NCBI GenBank assembly: GCA_015664885.1
Contig: DQPL01000040.1
Location: 1-55,663, forward strand
DNA: 55,663 nt
Direction: 5' to 3'
From: Gemmatimonadota bacterium
Lineage (GTDB): Bacteria > Gemmatimonadota > Gemmatimonadetes > Longimicrobiales > Gaopeijiaceae
The stretch's first letter is position 1. Every line of letters starts with the position of its first letter. Positions 28,323-36,316 of the stretch are shown here, piece by piece. The notes beneath the pieces were generated by a model that did not search any database, was not told the origin of the DNA, and saw nothing but the letters and a program-made list of their open reading frames with translations. Both the position numbers and the translations under genes were made by a program.

Positions 28323-28754
28323 ATGAGCCGGTCCTTGAACAAAGTGATGTTGATCGGAAACGTCGGTAACGACCCCGAGATCCGGGCGACTTCATCAGGC
28401 GCACGCGTAGCCAAGCTTTCCGTGGCCACGAATCGGTCCTGGTCCGACCGCTCCGGTCAGCAACAGGAGAAGACCGAGTGGCACCGGCTGACCTTCTTCG
28501 GACGCCTGGTCGACATCGTCGAGCAATGGGTGAAGAAGGGTGACCGGCTCTACGTGGAGGGCCGCATCGAATACTCGCAGACCGAGGGCGAGGGCGGGAC
28601 CAAGTACTGGACCGCCATCGTTGTCAACGAGATGGTAATGCTCGGCTCGAGCAGTGCCGGTGCAGGCGGCGGCGGCGCGCCGGCTGCGGGGCCCAGTGCC
28701 AGCGGCAGCGCTCAGCCGCCGGTCACCGAGGCGGACGACGACTTGCCCTTCTAG
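28323..28754 (+). CDS. ssb: Single-stranded DNA-binding protein
   Basis: 143 residues from the ATG at 28323, with an AGGAG ribosome site eight bases upstream. The OB fold begins MSRSLNKVMLIGNVGNDPEI and contains TEWHRLTFFGRLVDIVEQWV and KGDRLYVEGRIEYSQTEGEG. A Gly/Ala/Ser/Pro-rich linker is followed by the acidic tip EADDDLPF, the conserved peptide that recruits replication and repair partners. It is one of the usual essential SSB proteins. Confidence 0.95.
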   Translation: MSRSLNKVMLIGNVGNDPEIRATSSGARVAKLSVATNRSWSDRSGQQQEKTEWHRLTFFGRLVDIVEQWVKKGDRLYVEGRIEYSQTEGEGGTKYWTAIVVNEMVMLGSSSAGAGGGGAPAAGPSASGSAQPPVTEADDDLPF

Positions 28755-28783
28755 CTGGGAGCCGGGGGGCAGGATCTGGGACG

Positions 28784-29116
28784 TTAGCCGTCTACAGGCA
28801 CTTCGGTCTCGGACTCCCAGAGGCCCAGGAAATACTCTTCATACCTCTCGGGGTGAGCCCGGTAGTCGGCCAGCCAGAGGTCGAAAGGTGGTAGCGAGAT
28901 CTTCCGTGACAGCCAGTCGGTCGCAATACGGACCATCTGGACGTAGGTCAACTCCTCGTCGGCGCCCTCTTCGCGGTAGGCGCGCTGGGCGAGCAGGTAA
29001 ATCTCGTCCGGGCTGAGATAGAGCAAGAGATCTGCGACCTGTGCCGAGCAGTAGTCCACATACTTGGCGCGCAGAACCTCGCGCGGCTCTTCGGAGCGCT
29101 GTTGACCCGCGTCCAC
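28784..29116 (-). CDS. Small protein sharing a domain with the 31.3 kb gene, unknown function
   Basis: 110 residues, acidic, with no signal or membrane segment. The whole length aligns by eye with the C-terminal half of the protein at 31285-31968: L-R-x-x-Y-x-x-Y-x-x-x-Q-V near the start, an Ala in the middle, V-Q before the second helix, and the strongly conserved end LPPFDLWLADYRAHPERYEE (compare LPDFETWAQDFVAHPEAYRL). The pattern W-x-x-D-x-x-A-H-P-E-x-Y looks like the core of an uncharacterised all-helical domain. It converges with ssb and is separated from the upstream RHH gene by a terminator. Confidence 0.65.
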   Translation of the reverse strand: MDAGQQRSEEPREVLRAKYVDYCSAQVADLLLYLSPDEIYLLAQRAYREEGADEELTYVQMVRIATDWLSRKISLPPFDLWLADYRAHPERYEEYFLGLWESETEVPVDG

Positions 29117-29137
29117 GGTGACGCTCCCGCCGGACGT

Positions 29138-29162
29138 AAAAAAGGCCCCCGGCTACGCCGGG
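29138..29162 (-). terminator. Rho-independent terminator after the RHH gene
   Basis: On the minus strand CCCGGC-GTA-GCCGGG forms a 6-base-pair GC stem with a 3-base loop, followed by GGCC and a run of six T. It sits between the RHH gene and the next leftward gene, so it should end the RHH transcript. Confidence 0.7.
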
Positions 29163-29230
29163 CGCGATCGACTACATCGGGGCTCGATCGCGCCAAAGGT
29201 ATGGGCCGGAAGGCTTTGAAGCGCAAGCTC

Positions 29231-29440
29231 TCAGGAAACGGCCTGGGGGGTCTCCTGGACCTCTTGGGGCGCCTCAGCCTTGTCCTGCCCGCGCAGGTGT
29301 TGGTAGATGGAGCGCCGAGTCAGACCGTACAAGACCACGCGGCTCAGAAACTCGGGATCCGTCTTCTGGACCTCCTCAGCCTGAGCTGCAATGTCGCTCG
29401 GCAAGCGCACGTTGAGTTGTACGGAACAGGTCTCCCACAT
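29231..29440 (-). CDS. Small ribbon-helix-helix-like DNA-binding protein
   Basis: 69 residues from the ATG at 29440, chosen because GAGG sits seven bases upstream; a GTG two codons earlier is also open. The sequence CSVQLNVRLPSDIAAQAEEV and LSRVVLYGLTRRSIYQHLRG matches a strand followed by two helices as in Arc/MetJ/CopG-type ribbon-helix-helix regulators. A Gln/Glu-rich tail follows. No toxin gene is adjacent, so it is more likely a stand-alone regulator than an antitoxin. Its long AT-rich upstream region may include its own operator. Confidence 0.6.
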   Translation of the reverse strand: MWETCSVQLNVRLPSDIAAQAEEVQKTDPEFLSRVVLYGLTRRSIYQHLRGQDKAEAPQEVQETPQAVS

Positions 29441-30086
29441 AGACACACCTCGCCCTCGACGGCAGAATGGAAAGTACGGATTTCCGAGTCCCGCTCATCG
29501 CGGGAGGACATCGCTAACGGTTTCGAGTAGGGGCTACCTACGTTATCGATGATGTTTACCACAGTAAGTCCCTCGTGAGGGGTGCGCAACCCCTTTGTTG
29601 GCCGCGCCACAAGAAAATACACGATCGTTAACATGTTGTGCTACAACGACTTACGATTTCACCGATTTCTCTAAACCAACTGTTCCCAAATCCTGTCATA
29701 GCTTATACGCCATAGTGCACGGGTCGCGGAAGTGCAAGTGGCTCACAGAGTTTGGAGATCCGAACTTCTCGCTTGTACGCACTCGTCCATTAAGAATTTT
29801 TTACAAAAACTCTGCCGCACGAGTGCGGGGCAAATAAGCGGAAATCGGACCCACTTTTGGGGGCCGTGGACCCTCTTCGCGCGACCGCGGGGTCAGTCGC
29901 ACGGAAGATGGGCGGGCTTGGGCCGCCCGGGCCCGAGGCCGGACGTCAGGAGCGCGCCCGCAAGTCGACGCCACCGACGCTCCGGAGCGCAACCAGGCGG
30001 CATCGACGCGCGTTGGGCGTCGTGTATGTGCCCACCTCGCCAAGGGGGGCCCTCGGGCGCCGCCGGGGCGACCCACGACCGGACTG
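29441..30086. other. Long non-coding region, AT-rich then GC-rich
   Basis: About 640 bases without a convincing gene. The part from 29520 to 29820 is AT-rich relative to the window and contains small hairpins: CCCGC-TCATC-GCGGG at 29490-29504 and AGGGGT-GCGC-AACCCCT-type pairing near 29579-29595. The part from 29830 to 30086 turns abruptly GC-rich; its open frames on both strands encode Arg/Pro/Gly low-complexity translations typical of noise. I see no tRNA, no clear DnaA boxes and no CRISPR-like spacing. It may carry promoters for the RHH gene and perhaps a small RNA. Confidence 0.5.
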
Positions 30087-31010
30087 CTAGTGGACTACCA
30101 GCGAGCCCGCTGCGGAGCGTTCCAGCGTCACGGCCTCGACCAGCGACTCCTTGACACGGAATCCACCGAGCGTCTCGCGGTCGCCAAAGGCGTCCAACAC
30201 GTGCTCGACGGACCTGAAGCGGTCTGGCTCGAAGCGGGCCATCATCGAGACGAGGCCACGGCGCATCAATGCAAGACTCGTTCGCGCCTCTCGGAACGTG
30301 GTCGGCAGTGGCAGCCGCACGCGGTACTCGATCGAGTCAGTGTCCCAGACCGGGTCGAAGCGACATACCTCAGCGCTCGGAAATGCTTCGGAGAGCGCAT
30401 GCTCGAGCGGACCGTCGGGCTCGCCGAACGCCGTCTTGAAAACGAGCGCACACGCATCGTAGTCGAGGTGTACCCGCGTGAGTCGCCCGGGCCCGAGCAC
30501 GAACCGGATCGAGGTGCCCTCGTGAAGGTCCAGGTCTCGACAAATATCTCGGTATCCGATGCGAAGGAAGGTCGGGCGCGTGAGAGGGCCGAACCCCACT
30601 CGCTCCAGAATCCGGATCCCGAGCTTGAACGAGTACTGCTGGAGCGAGCCTTCGTCGCGCGTCGCGGCAGTCGCCGTGATCAGGCTCGCGACGTGGTCGA
30701 GGGTCGGCTCGTAGACCCAGTCCAACACTACGAGCTCGGTACTGAGATCAAGGACCTTCAGGCGACCGCTGCCGAGGTCGATTACTTCGGCGGAAGCAGC
30801 GTAGCGGCCTTCGACAACGAGTGCGAGCCCGATGTCTTCGATTCGTCCGCCAGGAGCGTCCATCTCGTGGACATCCCGGTATTGCACGATCGCGCGCGTG
30901 AGCCGAAGCTCACAGATCCCGGGGACATCTCCCATCGCCTCAGGGCGGGCATAGGTCTGCGTGCTCGAATCCATTGCGTGGTCTCGTTCGCGGCCGAGCC
31001 CATAAGGCAT
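30087..31010 (-). CDS. Hypothetical protein, unknown function
   Basis: 307 residues with no signal peptide, membrane helix or recognisable catalytic motif. Alternating hydrophobic patterns (GRLKVLDLSTELVVLDWVYE, TFLRIGYRDICRDLDLHEGT, RLTRVHLDYDACALVFKTAF) suggest a mainly beta or alpha/beta soluble protein, with a helical segment near the C-terminus (FREARTSLALMRRGLVSMMA). The ATG at 31010 has AAAGG seven bases upstream; an internal ATG at 30974 is possible. It is divergent from the 31.3 kb gene. Codon use and GC match the rest of the window, so it looks native. I do not recognise the family. Confidence 0.6.
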   Translation of the reverse strand: MPYGLGRERDHAMDSSTQTYARPEAMGDVPGICELRLTRAIVQYRDVHEMDAPGGRIEDIGLALVVEGRYAASAEVIDLGSGRLKVLDLSTELVVLDWVYEPTLDHVASLITATAATRDEGSLQQYSFKLGIRILERVGFGPLTRPTFLRIGYRDICRDLDLHEGTSIRFVLGPGRLTRVHLDYDACALVFKTAFGEPDGPLEHALSEAFPSAEVCRFDPVWDTDSIEYRVRLPLPTTFREARTSLALMRRGLVSMMARFEPDRFRSVEHVLDAFGDRETLGGFRVKESLVEAVTLERSAAGSLVVH

Positions 31011-31033
31011 GGACGGGCCTTTTCTGGAAAAGA

Positions 31034-31054
31034 AACCCGGCCTGGGGCCGGGTT
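31034..31054. terminator. Strong 9-bp hairpin, terminator-like on the minus strand
   Basis: AACCCGGCC and GGCCGGGTT pair perfectly around a 3-base loop. On the minus strand it is followed by TCTTTTCC, giving a terminator-like shape, yet no leftward gene lies upstream of it. It stands in the 5' region of the hypothetical gene at 30087-31010, so it may be an attenuator in that gene's leader or the end of an unseen small transcript. Confidence 0.5.
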
Positions 31055-31284
31055 CTACTAGGTCGAGTCAGGGCGACACCCTAACCCGCACAACGCTTTT
31101 TGGAAATCTAATCCTGAAGATTCGTACCAACGATAACAATCTGTTTACGGACACCGCAAGGAAAAAATCACGAGGGCGATGCGCGGCTCGTGCGTCGCGC
31201 CTTGCTCAGGCCCCGCGCCCCGATGATCTTGGGACGGCCACAGGGATTCGGACTGCCATACCGCAACGGGCCCGCCCATCTTTC

Positions 31285-31968
31285 ATGACGATACTCAACG
31301 AACGTAGACGCTCGGTCGCGTTCATCGAGAATGATGGTCAGTCGTGGGCGTGTTTCCTTGTCACCTACGTCGAGGCAGGAGGGCTGTGGCACGGCTACTT
31401 CTCGTTTCGACCGGGGCATGGAGACGCCGAAGAGGACGAGGTTCGCACGGCCGACATCTTAATCGAAGACTCGGAAGCCGAAGTGCACCACAAGGCTCGC
31501 GGCCTAGGCCGACCTCTGCTGACCGGACTGCTGGATTCCGCCCTGCATACGAGTCGACGAAATGGGAATGGCAGCCCGCCACTCAGAGGCCAGTTCCGGA
31601 CGCTTCTCAAAGAGAACTCCCAGGAGATCGCCGGTGATTGGGCAGGTGATGATGTGTGTCTCCCGAAACGGGAGGAACTCGAGGAACTCCGGTCGCTCTA
31701 CACTTCCTACCGCCTGGACCAAGTCTCGCACTTCATCTGTCTGGTCGAGCTTGGGGACTTCGAGCACGCGGTTGATGAGATCCTCGATGGCAAGAGCATC
31801 GACTTCCGCAGCAAGGACCGAGTTCAGTTCGCGATGATGGTCGTCGACCATATCGAGGGGTTGCTGCCGCTGCCCGACTTCGAGACCTGGGCGCAGGACT
31901 TTGTGGCGCACCCCGAAGCGTACCGCCTATACACGCACACGCTCCACCGGGAAGGACGACTCCCTTAG
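31285..31968 (+). CDS. Two-domain protein of unknown function
   Basis: 227 residues from the ATG at 31285; no good ribosome site is visible there. The N-terminal half (FLVTYVEAGGLWHGYFSFRP, then TADILIEDSEAEVHHKARGL) looks like a small alpha/beta or beta domain. The C-terminal half (LRSLYTSYRLDQVSHFICLV to LPDFETWAQDFVAHPEAYRL) is homologous by eye to the whole 28784-29116 protein. The order suggests the single-domain version and this fused version are paralogues in one neighbourhood. The region 31011-31284 upstream is AT-rich (about 31085-31170) and holds no other gene. Function unknown. Confidence 0.6.
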   Translation: MTILNERRRSVAFIENDGQSWACFLVTYVEAGGLWHGYFSFRPGHGDAEEDEVRTADILIEDSEAEVHHKARGLGRPLLTGLLDSALHTSRRNGNGSPPLRGQFRTLLKENSQEIAGDWAGDDVCLPKREELEELRSLYTSYRLDQVSHFICLVELGDFEHAVDEILDGKSIDFRSKDRVQFAMMVVDHIEGLLPLPDFETWAQDFVAHPEAYRLYTHTLHREGRLP

Positions 31969-32021
31969 TAGGGACCTGGGGACGAAGCCCGTTGTGCGAC
32001 CCGAGCCCCATATTTAGCTTT

Positions 32022-32039
32022 CTGAGCTTTACTGCTCAG
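32022..32039 (+). promoter_or_regulatory. Hairpin in the rpsU leader
   Basis: CTGAGC and GCTCAG form a perfect 6-base-pair stem with loop TTTACT, ending 11 bases before the AAGGAG ribosome site of rpsU. It could be part of the 5' leader that controls S21 synthesis, or a terminator for the upstream gene, although no T-run follows. An AT-rich stretch with ATATTTAGCT just before it may be promoter. Confidence 0.45.
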
Positions 32040-32064
32040 ATCCAACATGCAAGGAGTGATCGGC

Positions 32065-32259
32065 TTGGAAGTAGTCGTCCAGGATAACGAGAGCCTCGAT
32101 CGCGCACTGCGGCGCTTCAAGCGCAAGGTGCAGCGTTCCGGCCTATATTCCGAGTTGCGCAAGCGCCGGTACTACGAGAAGCCGAGTGCCCAGCGCAAGC
32201 GGAAACGCGAAGCGGCGATTCGTCGCGAGCGTAGGCGCCAACGTCGGAACACGCGCTAG
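32065..32259 (+). CDS. rpsU: 30S ribosomal protein S21
   Basis: Sixty-four residues if started at the TTG at 32065, which has AAGGAG eight bases upstream; the ATG at 32047 in the same frame lacks a ribosome site. The sequence [20 protein letters not shown] followed by [20 protein letters not shown] and a run of Arg/Lys is the complete bS21 signature. S21 binds the 3' end of 16S rRNA near the anti-Shine-Dalgarno. A hairpin lies in the leader. The decayed AraC-like frame on the opposite strand overlaps the second half. Confidence 0.93.
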   Translation: MEVVVQDNESLDRALRRFKRKVQRSGLYSELRKRRYYEKPSAQRKRKREAAIRRERRRQRRNTR

Positions 32260-33086
32260 CGGCATACTCGAGCCCTCTGCACCGCTTGTTTTGTTTAGGC
32301 GGCGCGCTGGCCGAAGAGCTCGTGCAACCCACTCCACGCCTCTAGCGACGAACCCTGTCAGGTAGGTCCACGCAAACGCGATAAGCAGCCGGTTCCAGCC
32401 CCGCACGGTCCGCACCTCAGTCGGCGTGAGTCTGGTGAGTGAGACCATGGCGCGGCATAGGTTGCCATCCGATGTGAAGCCGAGTCTGTACGCCGCCTGC
32501 GCGACGGTCACCTCACGATCGGACAACAAGTACGAGACGGCCATCATTCTGAACCAGCGCAGGTACGTGTACGGCGACTCCAAGCCGCGCCTGCGGAACC
32601 TGGCCTTCAACGCCCCCCTGGCTCAGGTGGCTCGCCCGAGCCTTAGCATGCAGGTCGTGATAGTGCGTGGGAAATTCGAGAATCCGGCGTCCAAATGCAC
32701 GAAGCGGGGCCGGCGGAGGAGTCCCCGCCGCCTTGCTCAGGTCAGCCAACGTCCGGTCCACCCAGGACACGCCGTACACCTGCTGGTCCATAACGCTGCG
32801 AAGACGGCCCGGTGAGGTAGTCGAGGCGTGGAGCCGGTACCTCCAGGCCCAGGCGATCGACCTCCCAGCTCCTCATCAAAGCTCGGTCTAGTGCAAGCAC
32901 CGGAAGATCCGAACGAGGGCCGTCGAACGTAAATGCCCTGACGCCCGAGTGGATCACGAGGCGTGGGAATCCCCATTCGAGCGCGGCCGAAGCAAGGATC
33001 GGATCGTACACCACGTCCTCGTCAGGACGTGCGGCATGCCCCACGACCGTCCTGAGATACGGATCAGAAAGTAGTCCGACGATCAT
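32143..33086 (-). pseudogene. AraC-like regulator broken by two frameshifts
   Basis: Three overlapping frames make up one protein. Frame one, from the ATG at 33086, runs MIVGLLSDPYLRTVVGHAAR to VPAPRLDYL. At about 32815-32825 the sense passes to a second frame, SVMDQQVYGVSWVDRTLADL to HYHDLHA. At a G6 run near 32605-32612 it passes to a third, ALKARFRRRGLESPYTYLRW then VTVAQAAYRLGFTSDGNLCR, the AraC-type helix-turn-helix. A tract of nine G lies five bases before the start codon. The third frame continues to 32143, opposite rpsU, and its last 35 or so residues look non-native. Assembly error at the homopolymer is possible, but two breaks favour real decay. Confidence 0.65.
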
Positions 33087-33199
33087 CGGCGCCCCCCCCC
33101 TGACTCGTTGATGCCGGTGCCCAGGCTCGGGCCCGTCACCCATAGTGCGGCAGACCCCTCGCATCGCGCCAGTCATTTGCGTCCAGCTCGCGAAACGGG

Positions 33200-34078
33200 C
33201 TACAACGGCAGGGCAGTGGGTTTGTCCCCAGACCAGTCATAGAAGCCCATTCCGGTCTTACGACCGAATCGCCCCATCGCGACAATCCGCTTTAGAAGCG
33301 GAGGCGGAGCATAGCGCGCCTCACGATACTCTTCGTACATGATCTCGCCGATCATGTTGAGCGTGTCGAGACCCACGAAATCACAGAGAATGAACGGGCC
33401 CATGGGATATCCGCATCCGAGAGCCATGGCGGTGTCGATGTCCTCAACACCGGCGACGCCCCGCTCCAACTGACGGATCGCGTCGAGCATGTACGGCACG
33501 AGCAGAAGATTGACGATGAAGCCCGAGTTGTCTTTGGCCGCAACGGGTGCCTTACCGAGAGCTCTTGAAAATGCGAACGCACGGTCGAACGTCTCGTCGC
33601 TGGTCGCGATGGTGCGCACCACTTCAACGAGCTTCATGACCGGCACGGGATTGAAGAAATGCATGCCCACGAAGCGGTCGGCGCGGGACGTCGCCGCCGC
33701 CAGATCGGTGATGGTGAGCGAGCTCGTGTTCGACGCGAAGATGGTGCCTGATCCGCATAGCCCATCGAGTTCGCCGAACAGAGCGTTCTTGGCCTCCAGC
33801 TCCTCGACGATCGCTTCGATCACGATGTCGCAGTCCTGAAGGTCAGACACGTCGGTCGTAAAGCTGAGCCGCTGCAACGCCGCGTCGCGATCCTCGGCGG
33901 TCAGCTTCTCCTTTTGGACGGCTCGCTCCATGGACTTGCGAATTCGCGCCTCTCCCTTCTCCAGGAACTCGTCTGTGACCTCGCGAACGGTCACGTCGAA
34001 GCCACTCTTCGCGGCGACCTCGGCGATGCCACCGCCCATGAGTCCACAGCCGACTACTCCAACCTTGCTGATGTCCAA
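33200..34078 (-). CDS. 3-hydroxybutyryl-CoA (3-hydroxyacyl-CoA) dehydrogenase
   Basis: 292 residues. The NAD-binding domain starts VGVVGCGLMGGGIAEVAAKS; the catalytic region includes IFASNTSSLTITDLAAATSR and FVGMHFFNPVPVMKLVEVVR with the active-site His and Asn; the C-terminal dimerisation domain has GYPMGPFILCDFVGLDTLN and FGRKTGMGFYDW. This is the single-function HBD/PaaH type rather than the fused FadB. It oxidises L-3-hydroxyacyl-CoA with NAD+. The thiolase at 34988 is transcribed in the same direction two genes upstream, so they likely form an operon around the 34.1 kb membrane gene. Confidence 0.92.
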   Translation of the reverse strand: MDISKVGVVGCGLMGGGIAEVAAKSGFDVTVREVTDEFLEKGEARIRKSMERAVQKEKLTAEDRDAALQRLSFTTDVSDLQDCDIVIEAIVEELEAKNALFGELDGLCGSGTIFASNTSSLTITDLAAATSRADRFVGMHFFNPVPVMKLVEVVRTIATSDETFDRAFAFSRALGKAPVAAKDNSGFIVNLLLVPYMLDAIRQLERGVAGVEDIDTAMALGCGYPMGPFILCDFVGLDTLNMIGEIMYEEYREARYAPPPLLKRIVAMGRFGRKTGMGFYDWSGDKPTALPL

Positions 34079-34112
34079 TTTGATCTCCGGTTCAGTTTTT
34101 TTCGGGGCGCTG

Positions 34113-34970
34113 CTAGGCGTCGCTTGAATCGTTCGACCTCATCATGTCGCGAGCTACCCCGTGGAAATGGCGCCTCACCCACTGGCGCCAGGCCGCGGGT
34201 GGCGGCTCGAGCGACTCGCCGAGTTCCAGGGTGTCGAGAATGCCCTCGAGCTCGGTCTTGACCTCCTGCAACTTCTTCTTGGCCGACGCGCCAGTCATGT
34301 ACGCAGCGCCAGATGCGACGGCGCCGGCTAAGAGGACTCCGGCCCCTACTGCCAACCCGACCGGGGTGAGCGCGGAAAGAGCCCATCCCGCCATGGTTCC
34401 AGACGCCACACCGCCGATTCCGCCGAACACGACCGCACTTCCCACACTGTCGCCGCGTGTACCAGGATCGACGATGATCTCGACGTGCGACCGACCCTTC
34501 TCCAGCTGTTGCAGGTGAACTTCGACCGACCTCGCCGAAGCGATGTAGTACTTCCGCGACTGGGAGCTCGCAGCGCGTGCGATCTGCGAGGCCCAGTCGA
34601 CAGAAGGACGATACATCAGGACTTCGCTTCCCCTGCGCACCGACTGCAGCAGTCGCGTGCCCACCAGGAAGTCGTCGAAGCGGCGGGCGAGCTCCGAGCG
34701 GTCCCCTGGAACCAGGCGGGCAGCCCGGATGAACTGGGGCCCGAACCAACGGTCCAGACGTCCGCCGAAGGCCACGTCCGAGCGCACCTCGTCCAGCGCC
34801 TGCCGGACGTGCGTGCCGCTGAGGCCGACTTCCCCGGCGATGCGGAACAGCTCCTCCTCGGAGAGCTCTCCGGCACCGCCGCCCGTATCGGACGACGACA
34901 GCTCGGCTGCGCGGCTGATGACCGCGTCGAACTCGCGTCGGGTGAGACCCTTGCCGGTCCGCTCGCTCAT
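34113..34970 (-). CDS. Membrane protein with N-terminal helical motif, unknown function
   Basis: 285 residues from the ATG at 34970. The N-terminus TRREFDAVISRAAELSSSDT and LSEEELFRIAGEVGLSGTHV is the same kind of helical motif as in the gene at 13607-14293. The middle part is soluble (RPSVDWASQIARAASSQSRK, SARSVEVHLQQLEKGRSHVE), and two Gly/Ala-rich membrane segments follow near residues 190-240 (AVVFGGIGGVASGTMAGWAL, LAVGAGVLLAGAVASGAAYM). A helical C-terminal tail closes it. It lies between thiolase and hydroxyacyl-CoA dehydrogenase genes with gaps of 17 and 34 bases, suggesting co-transcription without an obvious metabolic reason. Confidence 0.65.
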   Translation of the reverse strand: MSERTGKGLTRREFDAVISRAAELSSSDTGGGAGELSEEELFRIAGEVGLSGTHVRQALDEVRSDVAFGGRLDRWFGPQFIRAARLVPGDRSELARRFDDFLVGTRLLQSVRRGSEVLMYRPSVDWASQIARAASSQSRKYYIASARSVEVHLQQLEKGRSHVEIIVDPGTRGDSVGSAVVFGGIGGVASGTMAGWALSALTPVGLAVGAGVLLAGAVASGAAYMTGASAKKKLQEVKTELEGILDTLELGESLEPPPAAWRQWVRRHFHGVARDMMRSNDSSDA

Positions 34971-34987
34971 TCGCCCAACGCGAGCAT

Positions 34988-36193
34988 TTAAAGCGCCTCG
35001 ACGACGATCGCGCCGCCCTGACCTCCACCGATGCACGCCGAACCGAGCCCGAACTTGCCGCCGCGACGACGGAGCTCGTGCAGCAGGTGGATCGTGATGC
35101 GCGCCCCGGAAGCCGCCAATGGATGCGTAATCGCGATCGCGCCACCGTTCACGTTCGTCTTTTCAGCATCGAGGCCGAGGTCCTTCTCCACCGACTTGTA
35201 CTGCGCGGCAAACGCCTCGTTTACCTCCACGAGGTCCATATCCTCCAACGACATCCCGGCCTTCTCGAGTGCCAACCGGGACGCTGGTGCGGGTCCGATG
35301 CCCATCACTTTTGGCTCGACACCGACGAAGCCCCAAGAAACGATGCGGCCGAGGGGCTGCACTCCGTTGGCCTCGGCCCACTCAGGGCTGGCGAGCACCG
35401 CGCTCGCGGCGCCGTCACCAATGCCGCTCGCGTTGCCAGCAGTGACCAAGCCGTCCTTCTTGAAGTACGGGCGCAGCGCGCCGAGCGCCTCCAGCGATGT
35501 CTCGGGACGCATGTGCTCATCTGCTGCGTAGATGACTTCGCCCTTTCGGGTCTTGATGGTGACCGGCGTGATCTCCGCCTCGAAGTAGCCAGCATCCCAG
35601 GCGGCCTTGGCGCGCTGCTGAGAGCCCACGGCGACCAGGTCGACCTCCTCGCGGGACACCTCGTAGCGGTCAGCGAGCTCCTCGGCGGTCTGCGCCATGG
35701 TCAGATCGCAATGCGTGTCGAGCAGACACTCCCAAAGCAGGTCCTCGAACTGCTTTCCAGCGGGCCCTAGGCGGAGGCTGCCGAAGCGGGCACCGCGCAC
35801 CACGTGTGGCGCCTGGCTCATCGACTCGGCACCTCCGGTGAGACAGACGTCGGCCTCCCCGAGGATGATCTCCTTCGCGCCCTGGACAATCGCTTCGAAG
35901 CCAGAGCCGCACAGGCGATTCACGGTGAGCGCACCCTTCTCCTGCGGAACTCCGGCGCGCAGCGCCACGTGCCGCGCCAAGTAGATCGCGTCGGCGGAGG
36001 TCTGCAGCGCATTGCCGAAGAACGTGTGATCGACTTGGTCCGCCGAGATGCCCGCCGCATCGATTGCAGCGGCACTCGAGATGGCACCGAGATCGGTGGC
36101 CGTAAAGTCCTTGAGCGATCCGCCGAACGTGCCGAACCCGGTTCGCTTACCGGAGAGAACGACGACGTCGCGAGAGTGGCCTTGGGTTGGCAT
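34988..36193 (-). CDS. Acetyl-CoA C-acetyltransferase (thiolase)
   Basis: 401 residues with all thiolase marks: nucleophilic Cys in LTVNRLCGSGFEAIVQGAKE, the GGAESMSQAPHVVRG segment, the His in GGAIAITHPLAASGARI and the second Cys in GLGSACIGGGQGGAIVVEAL. The protein is of biosynthetic/degradative thiolase II length. It condenses or cleaves acetoacetyl-CoA or longer 3-ketoacyl-CoA. With the hydroxyacyl-CoA dehydrogenase downstream it makes a minimal beta-oxidation or hydroxybutyrate module. Start codon ATG at 36193. Confidence 0.93.
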   Translation of the reverse strand: MPTQGHSRDVVVLSGKRTGFGTFGGSLKDFTATDLGAISSAAAIDAAGISADQVDHTFFGNALQTSADAIYLARHVALRAGVPQEKGALTVNRLCGSGFEAIVQGAKEIILGEADVCLTGGAESMSQAPHVVRGARFGSLRLGPAGKQFEDLLWECLLDTHCDLTMAQTAEELADRYEVSREEVDLVAVGSQQRAKAAWDAGYFEAEITPVTIKTRKGEVIYAADEHMRPETSLEALGALRPYFKKDGLVTAGNASGIGDGAASAVLASPEWAEANGVQPLGRIVSWGFVGVEPKVMGIGPAPASRLALEKAGMSLEDMDLVEVNEAFAAQYKSVEKDLGLDAEKTNVNGGAIAITHPLAASGARITIHLLHELRRRGGKFGLGSACIGGGQGGAIVVEAL

Positions 36194-36316
36194 TGAGCCT
36201 CAGTTCGAGCGGGGAGCAGACGCGAAAATCGGTGGACCACAGACTTACCCCCCGAGAGCGCCACCGGTTCACCGCGTAGGATGCAACGCGGCCGGCCCTT
36301 GCTTCCGGTCGGCCTT

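Noticed and set aside
29441-29830. Possible replication origin near ssb
   Set aside because: AT-rich, but I find no cluster of TTATCCACA-like boxes and no dnaA or dnaN next to it.
29801-30090. Several open frames in the GC-rich half of the 29.4-30.1 kb gap
   Set aside because: All are Arg/Pro/Gly/Ala low-complexity, without ribosome sites or motifs.
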